Shown piece after piece: positions 8,451 through 16,679 of a stretch of DNA of 64,000 bases. The stretch is from JBMNGO01 sp050949885 (lineage in GTDB: Bacteria; Bacillota; Syntrophomonadia; Syntrophomonadales; Syntrophomonadaceae), in NCBI GenBank assembly GCA_050949885.1, contig JBMNGO010000005.1:186001-250000 (forward strand), in the 5' to 3' direction. Position numbers and translations under genes: made by a program. A model generated the notes under the pieces. The model saw only the letters and a program-made list of their open reading frames with translations, ran no database searches and was not told where the DNA came from. The stretch's first letter is position 1, and every line of letters starts with the position of its first letter.

Positions 8451-8479
8451 GAGCCCTGGTGGCTAACAGGGCTCCTTTT
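8451..8479. terminator. Terminator between convergent genes
   Basis: GAGCCCTG (8451-8458) pairs perfectly with CAGGGCTC (8467-8474), followed by CTTTTAT. It lies 4 bp after the DUF1285-like stop and 13 bp beyond the end of the convergent radical SAM gene. Confidence 0.7.
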
Positions 8480-8491
8480 ATGTTTTCATTA

Positions 8492-9367
8492 TTAAAAACT
8501 TCCCAGGTGCGGGGGGCGAAATTCCGATTCAGGAATAGTTAAAGCATGGTCAATAGAAGCCAGCATCTTTTCACGATCCCGGGGTAGCAAGCCATGCACA
8601 TTCCAATAATTATTTATGTGATCACTGAGCAACATGCTGTTCTCGCACTCCAGGTGTTCCACAAATAAGCGCACCTCTTTAAGTGCTTGGTGGGCACTGA
8701 GCAGTTTAAAGTTTCCGGCTTTATAATCCTCGTACAGCGGTGTGCCCTTGGCTGGAATAAGGGTTCTTATTCGAATGAACTCAGGGCTGAAGGCATTCAA
8801 GGCCCGGGCGCTGTTGATGGCATGCTCACGGCTTCTTTCTATACCTCCCAAACCTGTCAGGAAATATTCACTTACTTCAATACCGGCTTCTTTTAGCTTC
8901 AAACCTGCTGATATAATCTCGGCGGCGTTAGTACCTTTTTTTACCCTTTGCAGGGTTTCGTCATCCCCGCTCTCCATCCCAGTGTGAACTCTAGTCAGCC
9001 CGGCGGCATGCAAACGTTTAAGTTCTTCTGGGCTTTTCTTGTTAACAAATCGTGCCGAACCGTAAACAGTGATTTTTTTTAAGTGGGGGAAGAGCTGGTG
9101 GGCATATGAAAAAATCTCTTCCAACTGATCTGTTTTCATAATAATTGTGTTTCCGTCAGGAAAGAAAATAGACTCAATAAATTCCCCATAATAATCACGG
9201 GCTGTCTGCAAATCTTCTTTAATTTCCTCAACAGGCCTTATGCGAAATTTTGCTTTCTTGTAAAGAGCGCAAAATGTACATTTATTGTGAGGGCAGCCTA
9301 TGGTGGCCTGAATCAGGAGACTGTACGCTTCACTGGGCGGGCGGTAAATTGTTCCTTCGTAACGCAT
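8492..9367 (-). CDS. Radical SAM protein
   Basis: The 291-residue protein starts at ATG 9367, eight nt after GGAGG; a farther in-frame start at 9400 lacks such a site. Cys25, Cys30 and Cys33 (CPHNKCTFC) form a CX4CX2C cluster motif, one residue wider than the classical CX3CX2C. FFPDGNTIIM and GMESGDDETL match the S-adenosylmethionine-binding strands of the radical SAM barrel. The enzyme should hold one [4Fe-4S] cluster and generate a 5'-deoxyadenosyl radical. Similar stand-alone proteins are widely annotated only as radical SAM proteins, with substrate unknown. It is divergent from the response regulator gene, so both may be controlled from 9368-9583. Confidence 0.85.
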   Translation of the reverse strand: MRYEGTIYRPPSEAYSLLIQATIGCPHNKCTFCALYKKAKFRIRPVEEIKEDLQTARDYYGEFIESIFFPDGNTIIMKTDQLEEIFSYAHQLFPHLKKITVYGSARFVNKKSPEELKRLHAAGLTRVHTGMESGDDETLQRVKKGTNAAEIISAGLKLKEAGIEVSEYFLTGLGGIERSREHAINSARALNAFSPEFIRIRTLIPAKGTPLYEDYKAGNFKLLSAHQALKEVRLFVEHLECENSMLLSDHINNYWNVHGLLPRDREKMLASIDHALTIPESEFRPPHLGSF

Positions 9368-9583
9368 AATAATTACCTCCTTCGAAAATAAGAGTAGCAA
9401 ATGAAATCAATATTTAAAAGGGTAAATACAAAAAACGGGGCACTAATAGCTCCGTTAGTGATTACAGACATTGGCAGTGGCTTTACTCAGAATATAATTA
9501 TTGTTTTATTGTTTAAATCATTATATATTAAAACAAGGCCTGGAGTTACATTTAATTTAATGGAGCATATGGGGAATGGTGCT

Positions 9584-10378
9584 ATGCCTTTAAGAGTTCT
9601 AATCGTAGATGACGACGAAAGAGAAAGAATTGTACTCAGGTATGTACTGGAACAGATTAAAGACCTTCATATTGTGGGAGAAGCTGTGCATGGTTTGGAA
9701 GCTTTAATGTTGTGCCAGGAAATGAAGGTCGATTTGGTTTTTCTGGACATTACTATGCCGGAAATGGGTGGGCTGGAAACAGCCATGAAATTGAGAGAAC
9801 TGAAGGATAAAGATCGGCCGCTTTTTGCTTTTATTACGGTAAAAACAGATATGGCAGTTCAAGCTTTTGAATTGGGGGCCATTGATTATATTGTAAAACC
9901 TATTGAGCAGAGCCGTATCGAAAAAACTATTGAGAGAGTCAAACATCAGATTGCTCACAGAGATATTATCGACGAAATGGTAACAGAACGACTCAAGGAA
10001 CGATTCGAAATTATTCTGGATAAATATAAAGACTATCAAGAAACCTATAGTAACCGCCTGCCGGTTAGGGGCAAAGGTAAAATAACCCTTTTACCCCATG
10101 ATGAGATTGTGTACTGTGAAAGCCAGGGGAAAAAAGTATATATAGCTACTACGAAAACCGGGTACCTGACCAATTATACCTTGAACGAGCTGGAGAGACG
10201 CCTTAACAGCCTCCGGTTTTTTAGGGCTCATCAAGCTTTCATAGTTAATTTGGACTATGTTAGGGAAATCAAAATTTTCGGGGAAGGATCCTATTTATTA
10301 CATTTGGAAAACTGCAATAAAAATATAATTCTTAGCAGGTCAAAATCAAAATTGCTCAGAAACCGAATCGAATGTTGA
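9584..10378 (+). CDS. LytTR-family response regulator
   Basis: The protein has 264 residues from ATG 9584. The frame is open further upstream, but the receiver domain begins right at this Met (MPLRVLIVDDDERER). Residues 1-120 are a receiver with acidic residues at 10-11, phospho-acceptor Asp55 in VFLDITMPEMGG and Lys in YIVKP. A charged linker (about 125-160) leads to a LytTR DNA-binding domain with RFFRAHQAFIVNLDYVREI. Such regulators control quorum, autolysin or uptake genes. No histidine kinase gene is adjacent, so it is an orphan. Upstream A+T-rich DNA with a TATATT-like box could hold its promoter. Confidence 0.9.
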   Translation: MPLRVLIVDDDERERIVLRYVLEQIKDLHIVGEAVHGLEALMLCQEMKVDLVFLDITMPEMGGLETAMKLRELKDKDRPLFAFITVKTDMAVQAFELGAIDYIVKPIEQSRIEKTIERVKHQIAHRDIIDEMVTERLKERFEIILDKYKDYQETYSNRLPVRGKGKITLLPHDEIVYCESQGKKVYIATTKTGYLTNYTLNELERRLNSLRFFRAHQAFIVNLDYVREIKIFGEGSYLLHLENCNKNIILSRSKSKLLRNRIEC

Positions 10379-10840
10379 AACATATAGACCATCTCCTGTT
10401 ATCTGCAAGTTATGCCGCTTTTTCCGCAAAACAGATCACTTTTGTGGTCGCTAATACCCTGATACACTGATGCCATTTTCACCGAAATACTGATAAAAAC
10501 AAGGGGAGTTCAAGTTTTTTGGTCACTTAATCGGAGAAATTATAGTTAAGCCATTAATTTGTTAAAAAAGTAACAAGCAGCAGCAAAGTATCCGTGTAAA
10601 CCAACCAAGTGAACCCAAACTAGAGAAAAATATCACATAATACTTTATAATTACAATAGGGAGTAACGTACTGTACGGAACAGACTGGAAGGAAAGGAGG
10701 ATATGTACTGGAACTGTTAGGCATTGATCGGATTACTGCCTAACAGATCATACAAAAAAGAAACCCTCTGGAACTGTTTTTGGGCGGCAGTTTGATTTTA
10801 GGATACCAAGTGCGGTAGTATCCTGACTGAGAGGATTGGA
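10379..10840 (+). other. 460-bp leader region of the BchI/VWA pair with hairpins
   Basis: No gene is seen here. A perfect 10-bp inverted repeat, CTGTTAGGCA (10714-10723) with TGCCTAACAG (10737-10746), follows a strong AAAGGAGG at 10693-10700. A second repeat, GGATAC/GTATCC (10801-10806, 10818-10823), lies just before the ribosome site at about 10830. A TATAAT box at 10646-10651 may start the transcript. The AGGAGG with no clear long reading frame behind it suggests a very short leader peptide or a regulatory RNA. Confidence 0.4.
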
Positions 10841-12043
10841 GTGAGGGTTATGATACCATTTTACAAGCTTGAACGATATGAGGGAAATGAGCCTCTATTT
10901 GATCTGGTTATGATGTCTATTGTTTCCACCTATGTTGGGGATCCTCTGCATTTCCACGTAGAAGGCTTAAGGGGTACGGGAAAGACTACTATTATACGTT
11001 CGGCCAAACAGATACTTCCCACCATCCTGCGGATAAAGGATTGCATTTATAATTGTGACCCTTATGCGCCGCATTGTCCAATACACTGCAACATGGAGCC
11101 GGAAGAAATCGAAGCCTTGGGGACTGAGGAAATTCCCATGCCTTTCTTGGAGATTTCTCATTCTGCCAAAATTGGAACAGTTGCCGGAAGTATCGATCTG
11201 GCCCGGCTGACTGATCCCATGCATCCTGAAGCCCGGCTTTTACCAGGCCTGATACCCCAGGCTAATCGGGGTATAGTCTTTATCGATGAGATTAATCGAT
11301 TGGCTGATACTGCGCCGGAAATTACTGATATTCTCCTTGATGTAATGGGGAATAAACCCGGTCATATACAAATTGAGGAAGCCGGGTTGCCGGTAGTAGA
11401 AATACCCGTTAATGTATCGATTTGGGCAGCTTCCAACCCTGATGAGGATCCGGGACCCCTGGAAGAAATCCGCAGACAGCTGTCAGATCGCTTTGATATG
11501 GTATATTTTATGGGAAGACCTGATTCTGCTGATAAGCTGGCCCGCATTTTAAAAGAAAACTCTTATTGCTGCAGAAATAGTAAGGGAAACATCAACGATA
11601 CCGATTATTCCCAAAATGAAGTATACTGCCAAAACATACTCAAATGGGTTGAGATCTACAAAAAGATGGATTTGCCTGATTTTCTCTGTAATTTTATTGC
11701 CCGGCTTTATATTAAACATAATCTAGAGAGCATTCGGGCCACAGAGGCTATGCAGCAGGGGGCGGTATTATACAGTGCCATTAAAGGAAGAGAAAAGGTG
11801 CAATTGAGCGATGTTATCAAAATGATTCCTATGGTACTGAAGCATCGTATTGACAGTGATACGCTGGTCCGAATTCTCAATGATGTGGAATCCAAGGGAG
11901 CCAGGGAGGGTATTCTCAATTTTCGGGGAAGAAAAAATGAAAAAAGCGAAGACCCTGATTACTTTAAATACACCGGCAAACCACTCAAAGAGATGGGAAG
12001 AGATGAGCTGGTGAGTACTGAAAAAACTCTTACCCCAAGCTAA
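10841..12043 (+). CDS. MoxR/magnesium-chelatase subunit I-like AAA+ ATPase
   Basis: The 400-residue AAA+ ATPase resembles BchI/ChlI. Walker A is GLRGTGKTT (42-50) and Walker B with DEINR is at 144-153. IWAASNPDEDPG gives sensor 1, and RRQLSDRFD gives the arginine-finger region. After Walker A there is a four-cysteine insert, Cys68, Cys72, Cys79 and Cys83 (CX3CX6CX3C), able to bind zinc or an iron-sulfur cluster. It precedes a VWA protein by 16 bp, the standard MoxR-VWA pairing in which the ATPase remodels a target together with the VWA subunit. No large chelatase subunit (H/CobN) is nearby, so metal chelation is unproven. The start may be GTG 10841 or ATG 10850. Confidence 0.82.
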   Translation: MRVMIPFYKLERYEGNEPLFDLVMMSIVSTYVGDPLHFHVEGLRGTGKTTIIRSAKQILPTILRIKDCIYNCDPYAPHCPIHCNMEPEEIEALGTEEIPMPFLEISHSAKIGTVAGSIDLARLTDPMHPEARLLPGLIPQANRGIVFIDEINRLADTAPEITDILLDVMGNKPGHIQIEEAGLPVVEIPVNVSIWAASNPDEDPGPLEEIRRQLSDRFDMVYFMGRPDSADKLARILKENSYCCRNSKGNINDTDYSQNEVYCQNILKWVEIYKKMDLPDFLCNFIARLYIKHNLESIRATEAMQQGAVLYSAIKGREKVQLSDVIKMIPMVLKHRIDSDTLVRILNDVESKGAREGILNFRGRKNEKSEDPDYFKYTGKPLKEMGRDELVSTEKTLTPS

Positions 12044-12059
12044 CAGGGGGGTGAATACT

Positions 12060-13835
12060 ATGAGAAATGATCAGACCAGTATTAACCGGGCTGCTTCAGT
12101 AAGTAACTATTTGAACCTTTATTTGGGTCAAGACCAGGGAGTAAGGTTGGGAGAAAGTTCAGTAGTAAGCAGGAAGGTCCATGCCCGTATGCCCGAAAAA
12201 AGGGTTAAAGGTCAAATTAAAGTCTTGGTTAATAAGGATGCGGGCAAAACTTACCTGAATTATGTTGAAGCTGATCAGATTGTACATATAGATGTTTATC
12301 ATCAGGCAGGTAAGATTGACCCTCAGGATGTGGCCAAGAAAATATTTTGGGCTATTGACAATTATTTTATTGAACGGGAACCCCAGCTTCAATATGCTGA
12401 GGAAGAACGCTTTAAATTAGTTACTGGTTATGCGGAAAAAATAATTATTGCTACCAATAGGGGCAGGGGACTGCTGTACGATCTTTTTCAAAGTGCTGTA
12501 GAACCGGTTGTGGACAGTGATGAGGAACTGAATCATGTCCATATTCTAGCCCGGTTATCTCGTGAAGAGTATTATTTGGTGTATGTTATTACTGAAGCGG
12601 TGGAAGAGACTATCTTAGCTTCTGGAGTAAAACTGGCGAAAGTGAGGAATGTTGTACACGGCAAAGAAAAACCAAAAGAAGAGGATTTTGCAGGATATTT
12701 GAAAATACCCTGGAAGAAATTTTCTGGACAGACAACTCACCAGCTTCCGGCCAAGGAGAATGTAAACCAGTTAATCTATAAACTGGCCGAAAAGTTTGGT
12801 GGAGTAAATGAGATTGAAGAGTTCATGGAAAGTTATTCGACCAATATATTCAAAAGGAAAGGTACAGATCAACAGAAAAAGAAGTGGGGCGATGTTGAAC
12901 ATTATGTGAAGCAATTGGAAGAATTGGAATTGCTTAAACAGGGTCTTCTAGGCAAGGTGTTAACCAAGCAAGGATTGGAAATTAGGGAATACATCATTAA
13001 ACATAAATGCGAACTGGAGACTGAAATTAGACGTAATATGCGGCGGATGCCCGCTGGACGGGGAAGCCGCTTCAAAAAAATGGGCCCTAAAGAGTATAAA
13101 TTGTCAGCTATGGAATTTACTAATTACAATAAAACCATTAACAATCCCCAATATTGGTCTGGAGATCTGGCCGTAAAAGAGACTATTGTTCAGGCCGCTA
13201 TTAATAGCTTAATAAGGGATAATGGGCATTTTTCCATTAAAAAAGAAGATCTTCATTATTATCAGAAAAAGAATTACATTCCTATAGATGTATGTCTATT
13301 AATAGATGCCAGCGGCAGTATGGCGGGAGAGAAGAGACAGGCAGCTTGCTTTTTGGCACAGAATTTACTCCTCTCCGGAAAAGAGAGAGTGGCGGTGGTA
13401 ACTTTTCAAGATCGGAAAAGCCAGGTGGTTGTGCCCTTTACTCGTAATCAAAGAGTCTTGCATAAAGGGTTGTCAACGATAAATCCGGCTGGCTTTACTC
13501 CGATGGCCAGCGGAATAATGACCGTTCTTAAGCTTATCGACCATTCCCAAGTAAGTAATCCTTTGGTTGTTTTAATTACTGATGGTGTTCCCAACATTCC
13601 TTTGTGGACCTTAGATGCTAAAGCGGATGGGCTGAAAGCGGCCTCTTTGCTGAAAGGAAGCAATATAAGATTTCTTTGTATAGGTGTCGAATCAAACCGG
13701 TTCTATATGGAAAAAGTTGCCGAAGCAGCTGGAGGGACCTTATACCTGGTTGATGATCTTAACCGGGAAAACCTAATTAACATTGTTCGACACGAGAAAA
13801 AGAATATGACCAACTATGCTAAAAAAATGGCGTAA
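12060..13835 (+). CDS. VWA-domain protein, partner of the BchI-like ATPase
   Basis: The 591-residue protein starts at ATG 12060 behind AGGGGGG; a GTG nine bases earlier overlaps that site. The N-terminal 270 residues are of mixed structure and not recognised. The middle is rich in Lys, Arg and Glu with several predicted helices (for example EIRRNMRRMPAGRGSRFKK). The C-terminal 190 residues form a von Willebrand A domain with MIDAS motif DASGSMAG near residue 416, a Thr in PAGFTPMASGI and Asp in LITDGVPN. This is the layout of BchD and of MoxR-associated VWA proteins. It should form a complex with the ATPase encoded just upstream. The target is unknown. Confidence 0.82.
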   Translation: MRNDQTSINRAASVSNYLNLYLGQDQGVRLGESSVVSRKVHARMPEKRVKGQIKVLVNKDAGKTYLNYVEADQIVHIDVYHQAGKIDPQDVAKKIFWAIDNYFIEREPQLQYAEEERFKLVTGYAEKIIIATNRGRGLLYDLFQSAVEPVVDSDEELNHVHILARLSREEYYLVYVITEAVEETILASGVKLAKVRNVVHGKEKPKEEDFAGYLKIPWKKFSGQTTHQLPAKENVNQLIYKLAEKFGGVNEIEEFMESYSTNIFKRKGTDQQKKKWGDVEHYVKQLEELELLKQGLLGKVLTKQGLEIREYIIKHKCELETEIRRNMRRMPAGRGSRFKKMGPKEYKLSAMEFTNYNKTINNPQYWSGDLAVKETIVQAAINSLIRDNGHFSIKKEDLHYYQKKNYIPIDVCLLIDASGSMAGEKRQAACFLAQNLLLSGKERVAVVTFQDRKSQVVVPFTRNQRVLHKGLSTINPAGFTPMASGIMTVLKLIDHSQVSNPLVVLITDGVPNIPLWTLDAKADGLKAASLLKGSNIRFLCIGVESNRFYMEKVAEAAGGTLYLVDDLNRENLINIVRHEKKNMTNYAKKMA

Positions 13836-13851
13836 TATTGTAATTTGTTAA

Positions 13852-13991
13852 TTGAAAATGTCGAATCCTGTGATATAATTAATTTAATAGATTTACTAAA
13901 AATAGGCAAATCAAATTAAGGAATGGGATTATCCTTAGTTTGTTTTAATAACTCCTCCTTCATATTGGCACCGTTCGGTGCCATTTTTTTT
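13852..13991 (+). ncRNA. Candidate small RNA (about 105 nt) with CCUCC-rich single-stranded segment
   Basis: A good promoter, TTGAAA (13852-13857) and TATAAT (13874-13879) 16 bp apart, is followed 85 bp later by a strong terminator (13966-13991). The interval holds no reading frame of note. It contains a hairpin CAAATTAAGGA/TCCTTAGTTTG (13912-13922, 13932-13942, one G-U pair), then the unpaired stretch ACTCCTCCTT (13951-13960). C-rich unpaired segments of this kind pair with ribosome sites in known Gram-positive sRNAs such as RsaE. It could instead be an attenuated leader of the gerM operon. Transcript data are lacking, so this is a prediction from layout. Confidence 0.45.
13966..13991 (+). 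terminator. Strong Rho-independent terminator before gerM
   Basis: GGCACC (13967-13972) and GGTGCC (13977-13982) with a GTTC loop are followed by a run of eight T. It ends either the candidate sRNA or the BchI/VWA transcript. Confidence 0.8.
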
Positions 13992-14056
13992 AGTAATAAT
14001 ATGAAAACCTTTTTCGTATCTTTATATACAGGAACAAGCAGGGGAGGCTTACAAAA

Positions 14057-14656
14057 ATGACCAGATCTGTTGTCTGTTGCCTTGCCACAGCTATTCTGGC
14101 TGTTTGCCTGATTGCCGGGGGTTGTATTTCAGATCAGGAAAGGGAGAAGCTGATCAGTTGGAAGGATTTGCTGAAACTGTCAGAAGCACCAAAAGGAGAA
14201 AAGGATAGTCTTGATAATTCGGCTAACCTACCACCAGAGCTGAACCCTTTCGAGGAAACCATAGATATTCAACTATATTATCCCGGGCCAGAACGAAATA
14301 AATTGGTAATGGAATTGAGAACCATCGGCAAGACTGAAGGAATCGCTCGCAAGACTATTGAAGAATTGATAAAGGGTCCGGTTAATCCCAGCTCACTTAA
14401 AGTATTCCCGGAGGGAACCAGGTTGTTAGACATTAATATCAAACCTGACGGCAGATGCATTGTCGACTTCAGTTCGGAAATCCGTTCCGTAGCCAGTGCG
14501 CGTGATGAAGAACTGATGGTTTATGCAACGGTAAATACCCTGGGACAGTTTGCTACCGTAAGCTCTGTGGAGTTTATGGTAAATGGACAAAGGGTGAACC
14601 GTATTGCCGGTTATATGGACTTGTCAAAACCAGTAGAACCTGACTATACCTATTAG
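14057..14656 (+). CDS. gerM: GerM-type spore germination lipoprotein
   Basis: The 199-residue lipoprotein has a signal peptide ending in lipobox LIAGGC, with Cys23 as the lipidated residue. A GerMN domain covers about 73-185 (IDIQLYYPGPERNKLVME, then KTIEELIKGP and VDFSSEI). In Bacillus subtilis GerM is needed for sporulation and germination and lies in the racE-gerM-rph-ysnA-ysnB cluster; the same neighbours (murI, rph, rdgB, yfcE) follow here. The family often has two GerMN copies, whereas this protein has one and is short. It should sit on the outer face of the cytoplasmic or forespore membrane. ATG 14057 is preceded by AGGGGAGG. Confidence 0.82.
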   Translation: MTRSVVCCLATAILAVCLIAGGCISDQEREKLISWKDLLKLSEAPKGEKDSLDNSANLPPELNPFEETIDIQLYYPGPERNKLVMELRTIGKTEGIARKTIEELIKGPVNPSSLKVFPEGTRLLDINIKPDGRCIVDFSSEIRSVASARDEELMVYATVNTLGQFATVSSVEFMVNGQRVNRIAGYMDLSKPVEPDYTY

Positions 14657-14742
14657 AGTAAATGGCTAAAACATCACAGGTGAATGGTTATCAAGTTGTT
14701 TTTCATGTTCCCTTTAATTTTGGTAAAATTGAGGTGTTATTA

Positions 14743-15546
14743 TTGGACAAGTACAGGTGTATTGGGATAATGGATTCTGGGGTGGGGGGGTTAACCATTG
14801 CCCGAGCCCTTTTGCAGATGCTCCCCCAGGAGAGTTTCATTTACTATGGCGACACTCTGCATTTGCCCTATGGTGAAAAGACGGAAGCCGAGCTTATCCT
14901 TTATGCACGGAATATTTTTGAGTTTTTTATAATAAAGGGTGTAAAAGCTATTGTTGTTGCCTGTGGTACGACTTCCTCCACAGCCCTGCCGGCTTTGGCG
15001 GACCAGTATAGCTTGCCTATATTGGGAGTTATTAAGGCGGGGGCCAGATCGTCGGCCAGAATTAGCAGTAATGGCAAAATAGGAGTTATTGCTACTAAGG
15101 CTACAGTGAATTCCAAAGCCTTTACTAAAGAGATACAAATGATCAATAAAGACCTGGAAGTATTTGAAATGGCCTGTCCTCCTTTTGTTCCCCTGGTGGA
15201 AAAGGGGATGTTAAATAGCCAGGAGGCGAGGGATACGGTGGACTGCTATCTCAAACCTTTGTTGGAAAAAGGTATTGATACCTTGGTATTGGGGTGTACC
15301 CATTATCCTTTTTTGCTTCCGCTAATTAATAATTGTGTTGGGGACAAGGTTACTGTAGTGGACATTGCTTATGAAACCATTGAGGAATTGAAACAGATAC
15401 TAGCTACCGGAGATTTATTAAATGACGGGCAGGAGCCGCCTGTAAGAGAATTCTACGTTAGCGGCTGCAGTGATTCATTTTCTCAAGTAGGAAGATTATT
15501 GCTGGGGGATGAAATAAAAAGGATTGAAAAAATAGAATTGGATTGA
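14743..15546 (+). CDS. murI: Glutamate racemase
   Basis: The enzyme makes D-glutamate for peptidoglycan from L-glutamate using two cysteines. I choose TTG 14743 (267 residues) because GAGGTG lies 6 nt upstream and homologous proteins begin just before GIMDSGVGGLT. An ATG 27 codons earlier would add an unlikely leader. Asp11-Ser12 bind substrate. Cys74 (ACGTTSST) and Cys185 (LGCTHYP) are the catalytic pair. The usual CNTA around the first Cys is CGTT here, a variant that keeps Cys and Thr. The gene follows gerM by 86 bp and its stop overlaps a possible TTG of the next gene, so it is co-transcribed. Confidence 0.92.
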   Translation: MDKYRCIGIMDSGVGGLTIARALLQMLPQESFIYYGDTLHLPYGEKTEAELILYARNIFEFFIIKGVKAIVVACGTTSSTALPALADQYSLPILGVIKAGARSSARISSNGKIGVIATKATVNSKAFTKEIQMINKDLEVFEMACPPFVPLVEKGMLNSQEARDTVDCYLKPLLEKGIDTLVLGCTHYPFLLPLINNCVGDKVTVVDIAYETIEELKQILATGDLLNDGQEPPVREFYVSGCSDSFSQVGRLLLGDEIKRIEKIELD

Positions 15547-15554
15547 GGTACAGT

Positions 15555-16529
15555 ATGGGAAAGATAGGTTTTACAACTTCCATCCCGGTAGAAGTTATTC
15601 TGGCAGCTGGGAAGACCCCTGTAGATTTAAACAACATATTTATTACCTCCCAGCAGGCCGGGCAATATGTAGAAGAAGCCGAAGTGGCTGGCTATCCCCG
15701 CAATACCTGCGGATGGATAAAAGGACTTTATTCGGTTTCACTCCAAACCGATATTGAAGCGGTAATAGCAGTAATGCAAGGGGATTGCAGCAATACCCAG
15801 GCATTAATGGAAACACTTCTATTAAAGGGGAAAAAAATAATACCCTTTGCCTACCCCTTTGATCGGGATAGACAAACTCTGCAGGGGCAAATACACAAAT
15901 TGATGGATTTTTTCGGGGTTAGTGCTGATCTGGTAATGGAGAAAAAACGAGAACTGGATAGTATTCGCCAGTTGTGCAGGGAAGTGGATTACATGACCTG
16001 GCATGGTAACCTGGTAACTGGATGGGAGAACCACTACTATCTGGTTTCCTCAAGTGACTTTAATTCCGATCCATTGAGTTTTGCCCAGGAGCTGACCCAG
16101 TTTATTGAGAACGCTAACAAACGCCAACCTTTTGAAAATGAAGTGCGGCTGGCTTTTTTGGGAGTTCCGCCCATATTTACTGACCTATACCAGGTTATCG
16201 AGTCCCTGGGGGCCAGGGTAGTTTATAATGAAGTCCAGAGGCAATTCTCCATGCCTTATTCCACTGACAACATTGTTGATCAGTATCTTTATTATACGTA
16301 TCCATATGGAGTTTTCCCCCGTCTCCAGGACATCGAGGAAGAGTTAAGGAAGAGAAAAGTTGATGGTATTATCCACTATACCCAGACTTTTTGTTTCCGC
16401 CAGATAGAAGATATTATTATGAGGAAGAAACTGGATTGGCCGTTTCTTTCCCTGGAAGGGGACAGGCCCGGCAAAGTTGATGCGAGAACCCGTATGCGTC
16501 TGGAAGCTTTTATCAATATGTTAAAATAG
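15555..16529 (+). CDS. 2-hydroxyacyl-CoA dehydratase D-component/double-cubane-like protein
   Basis: The protein has 324 residues from ATG 15555 behind TGAGG. It belongs to the HgdB/BcrC/BcrB superfamily, whose members hold iron-sulfur clusters that receive low-potential electrons from an ATP-driven activator. Candidate cluster cysteines are Cys52 (NTCGWIKG), Cys78 (GDCSNT) and Cys280 (TQTFCFRQIED); Cys141 is another. Only one such subunit is present, whereas dehydratases need two different ones, so a homodimer as in double-cubane cluster proteins is more likely. The activator gene follows after 150 bp. Its substrate is unknown, and its place inside a cell-wall and RNA-processing cluster is unusual. 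Confidence 0.8.
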   Translation: MGKIGFTTSIPVEVILAAGKTPVDLNNIFITSQQAGQYVEEAEVAGYPRNTCGWIKGLYSVSLQTDIEAVIAVMQGDCSNTQALMETLLLKGKKIIPFAYPFDRDRQTLQGQIHKLMDFFGVSADLVMEKKRELDSIRQLCREVDYMTWHGNLVTGWENHYYLVSSSDFNSDPLSFAQELTQFIENANKRQPFENEVRLAFLGVPPIFTDLYQVIESLGARVVYNEVQRQFSMPYSTDNIVDQYLYYTYPYGVFPRLQDIEEELRKRKVDGIIHYTQTFCFRQIEDIIMRKKLDWPFLSLEGDRPGKVDARTRMRLEAFINMLK

Positions 16530-16550
16530 CGGTATAAATAGCAAATAAAC

Positions 16551-16582
16551 ATGGGGAAAAAACTTTCCTCATCTTTGTTTTA
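16551..16582 (+). terminator. Weak terminator between the dehydratase-like and activator genes
   Basis: ATGGGGAAA (16551-16559) pairs with TTTCCTCAT (16564-16572) with one G-U, followed by CTTTGTTTTA. It may reduce, rather than abolish, transcription into the activator gene. Confidence 0.4.
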
Positions 16583-16679
16583 TAAAAGAAAAGGAGTAGG
16601 GTGGTATTTATAGTAGAATATACTAAGAATATAAATACCCGGATTGAGGATAAATTGATTGCTGAGGTGTAAATAGCTG

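Noticed and set aside
10841..13835. Magnesium or cobalt chelatase operon
   Set aside because: The I- and D-like subunits are present, but no H/CobN subunit or porphyrin gene is near; a MoxR-VWA pair is the safer call.
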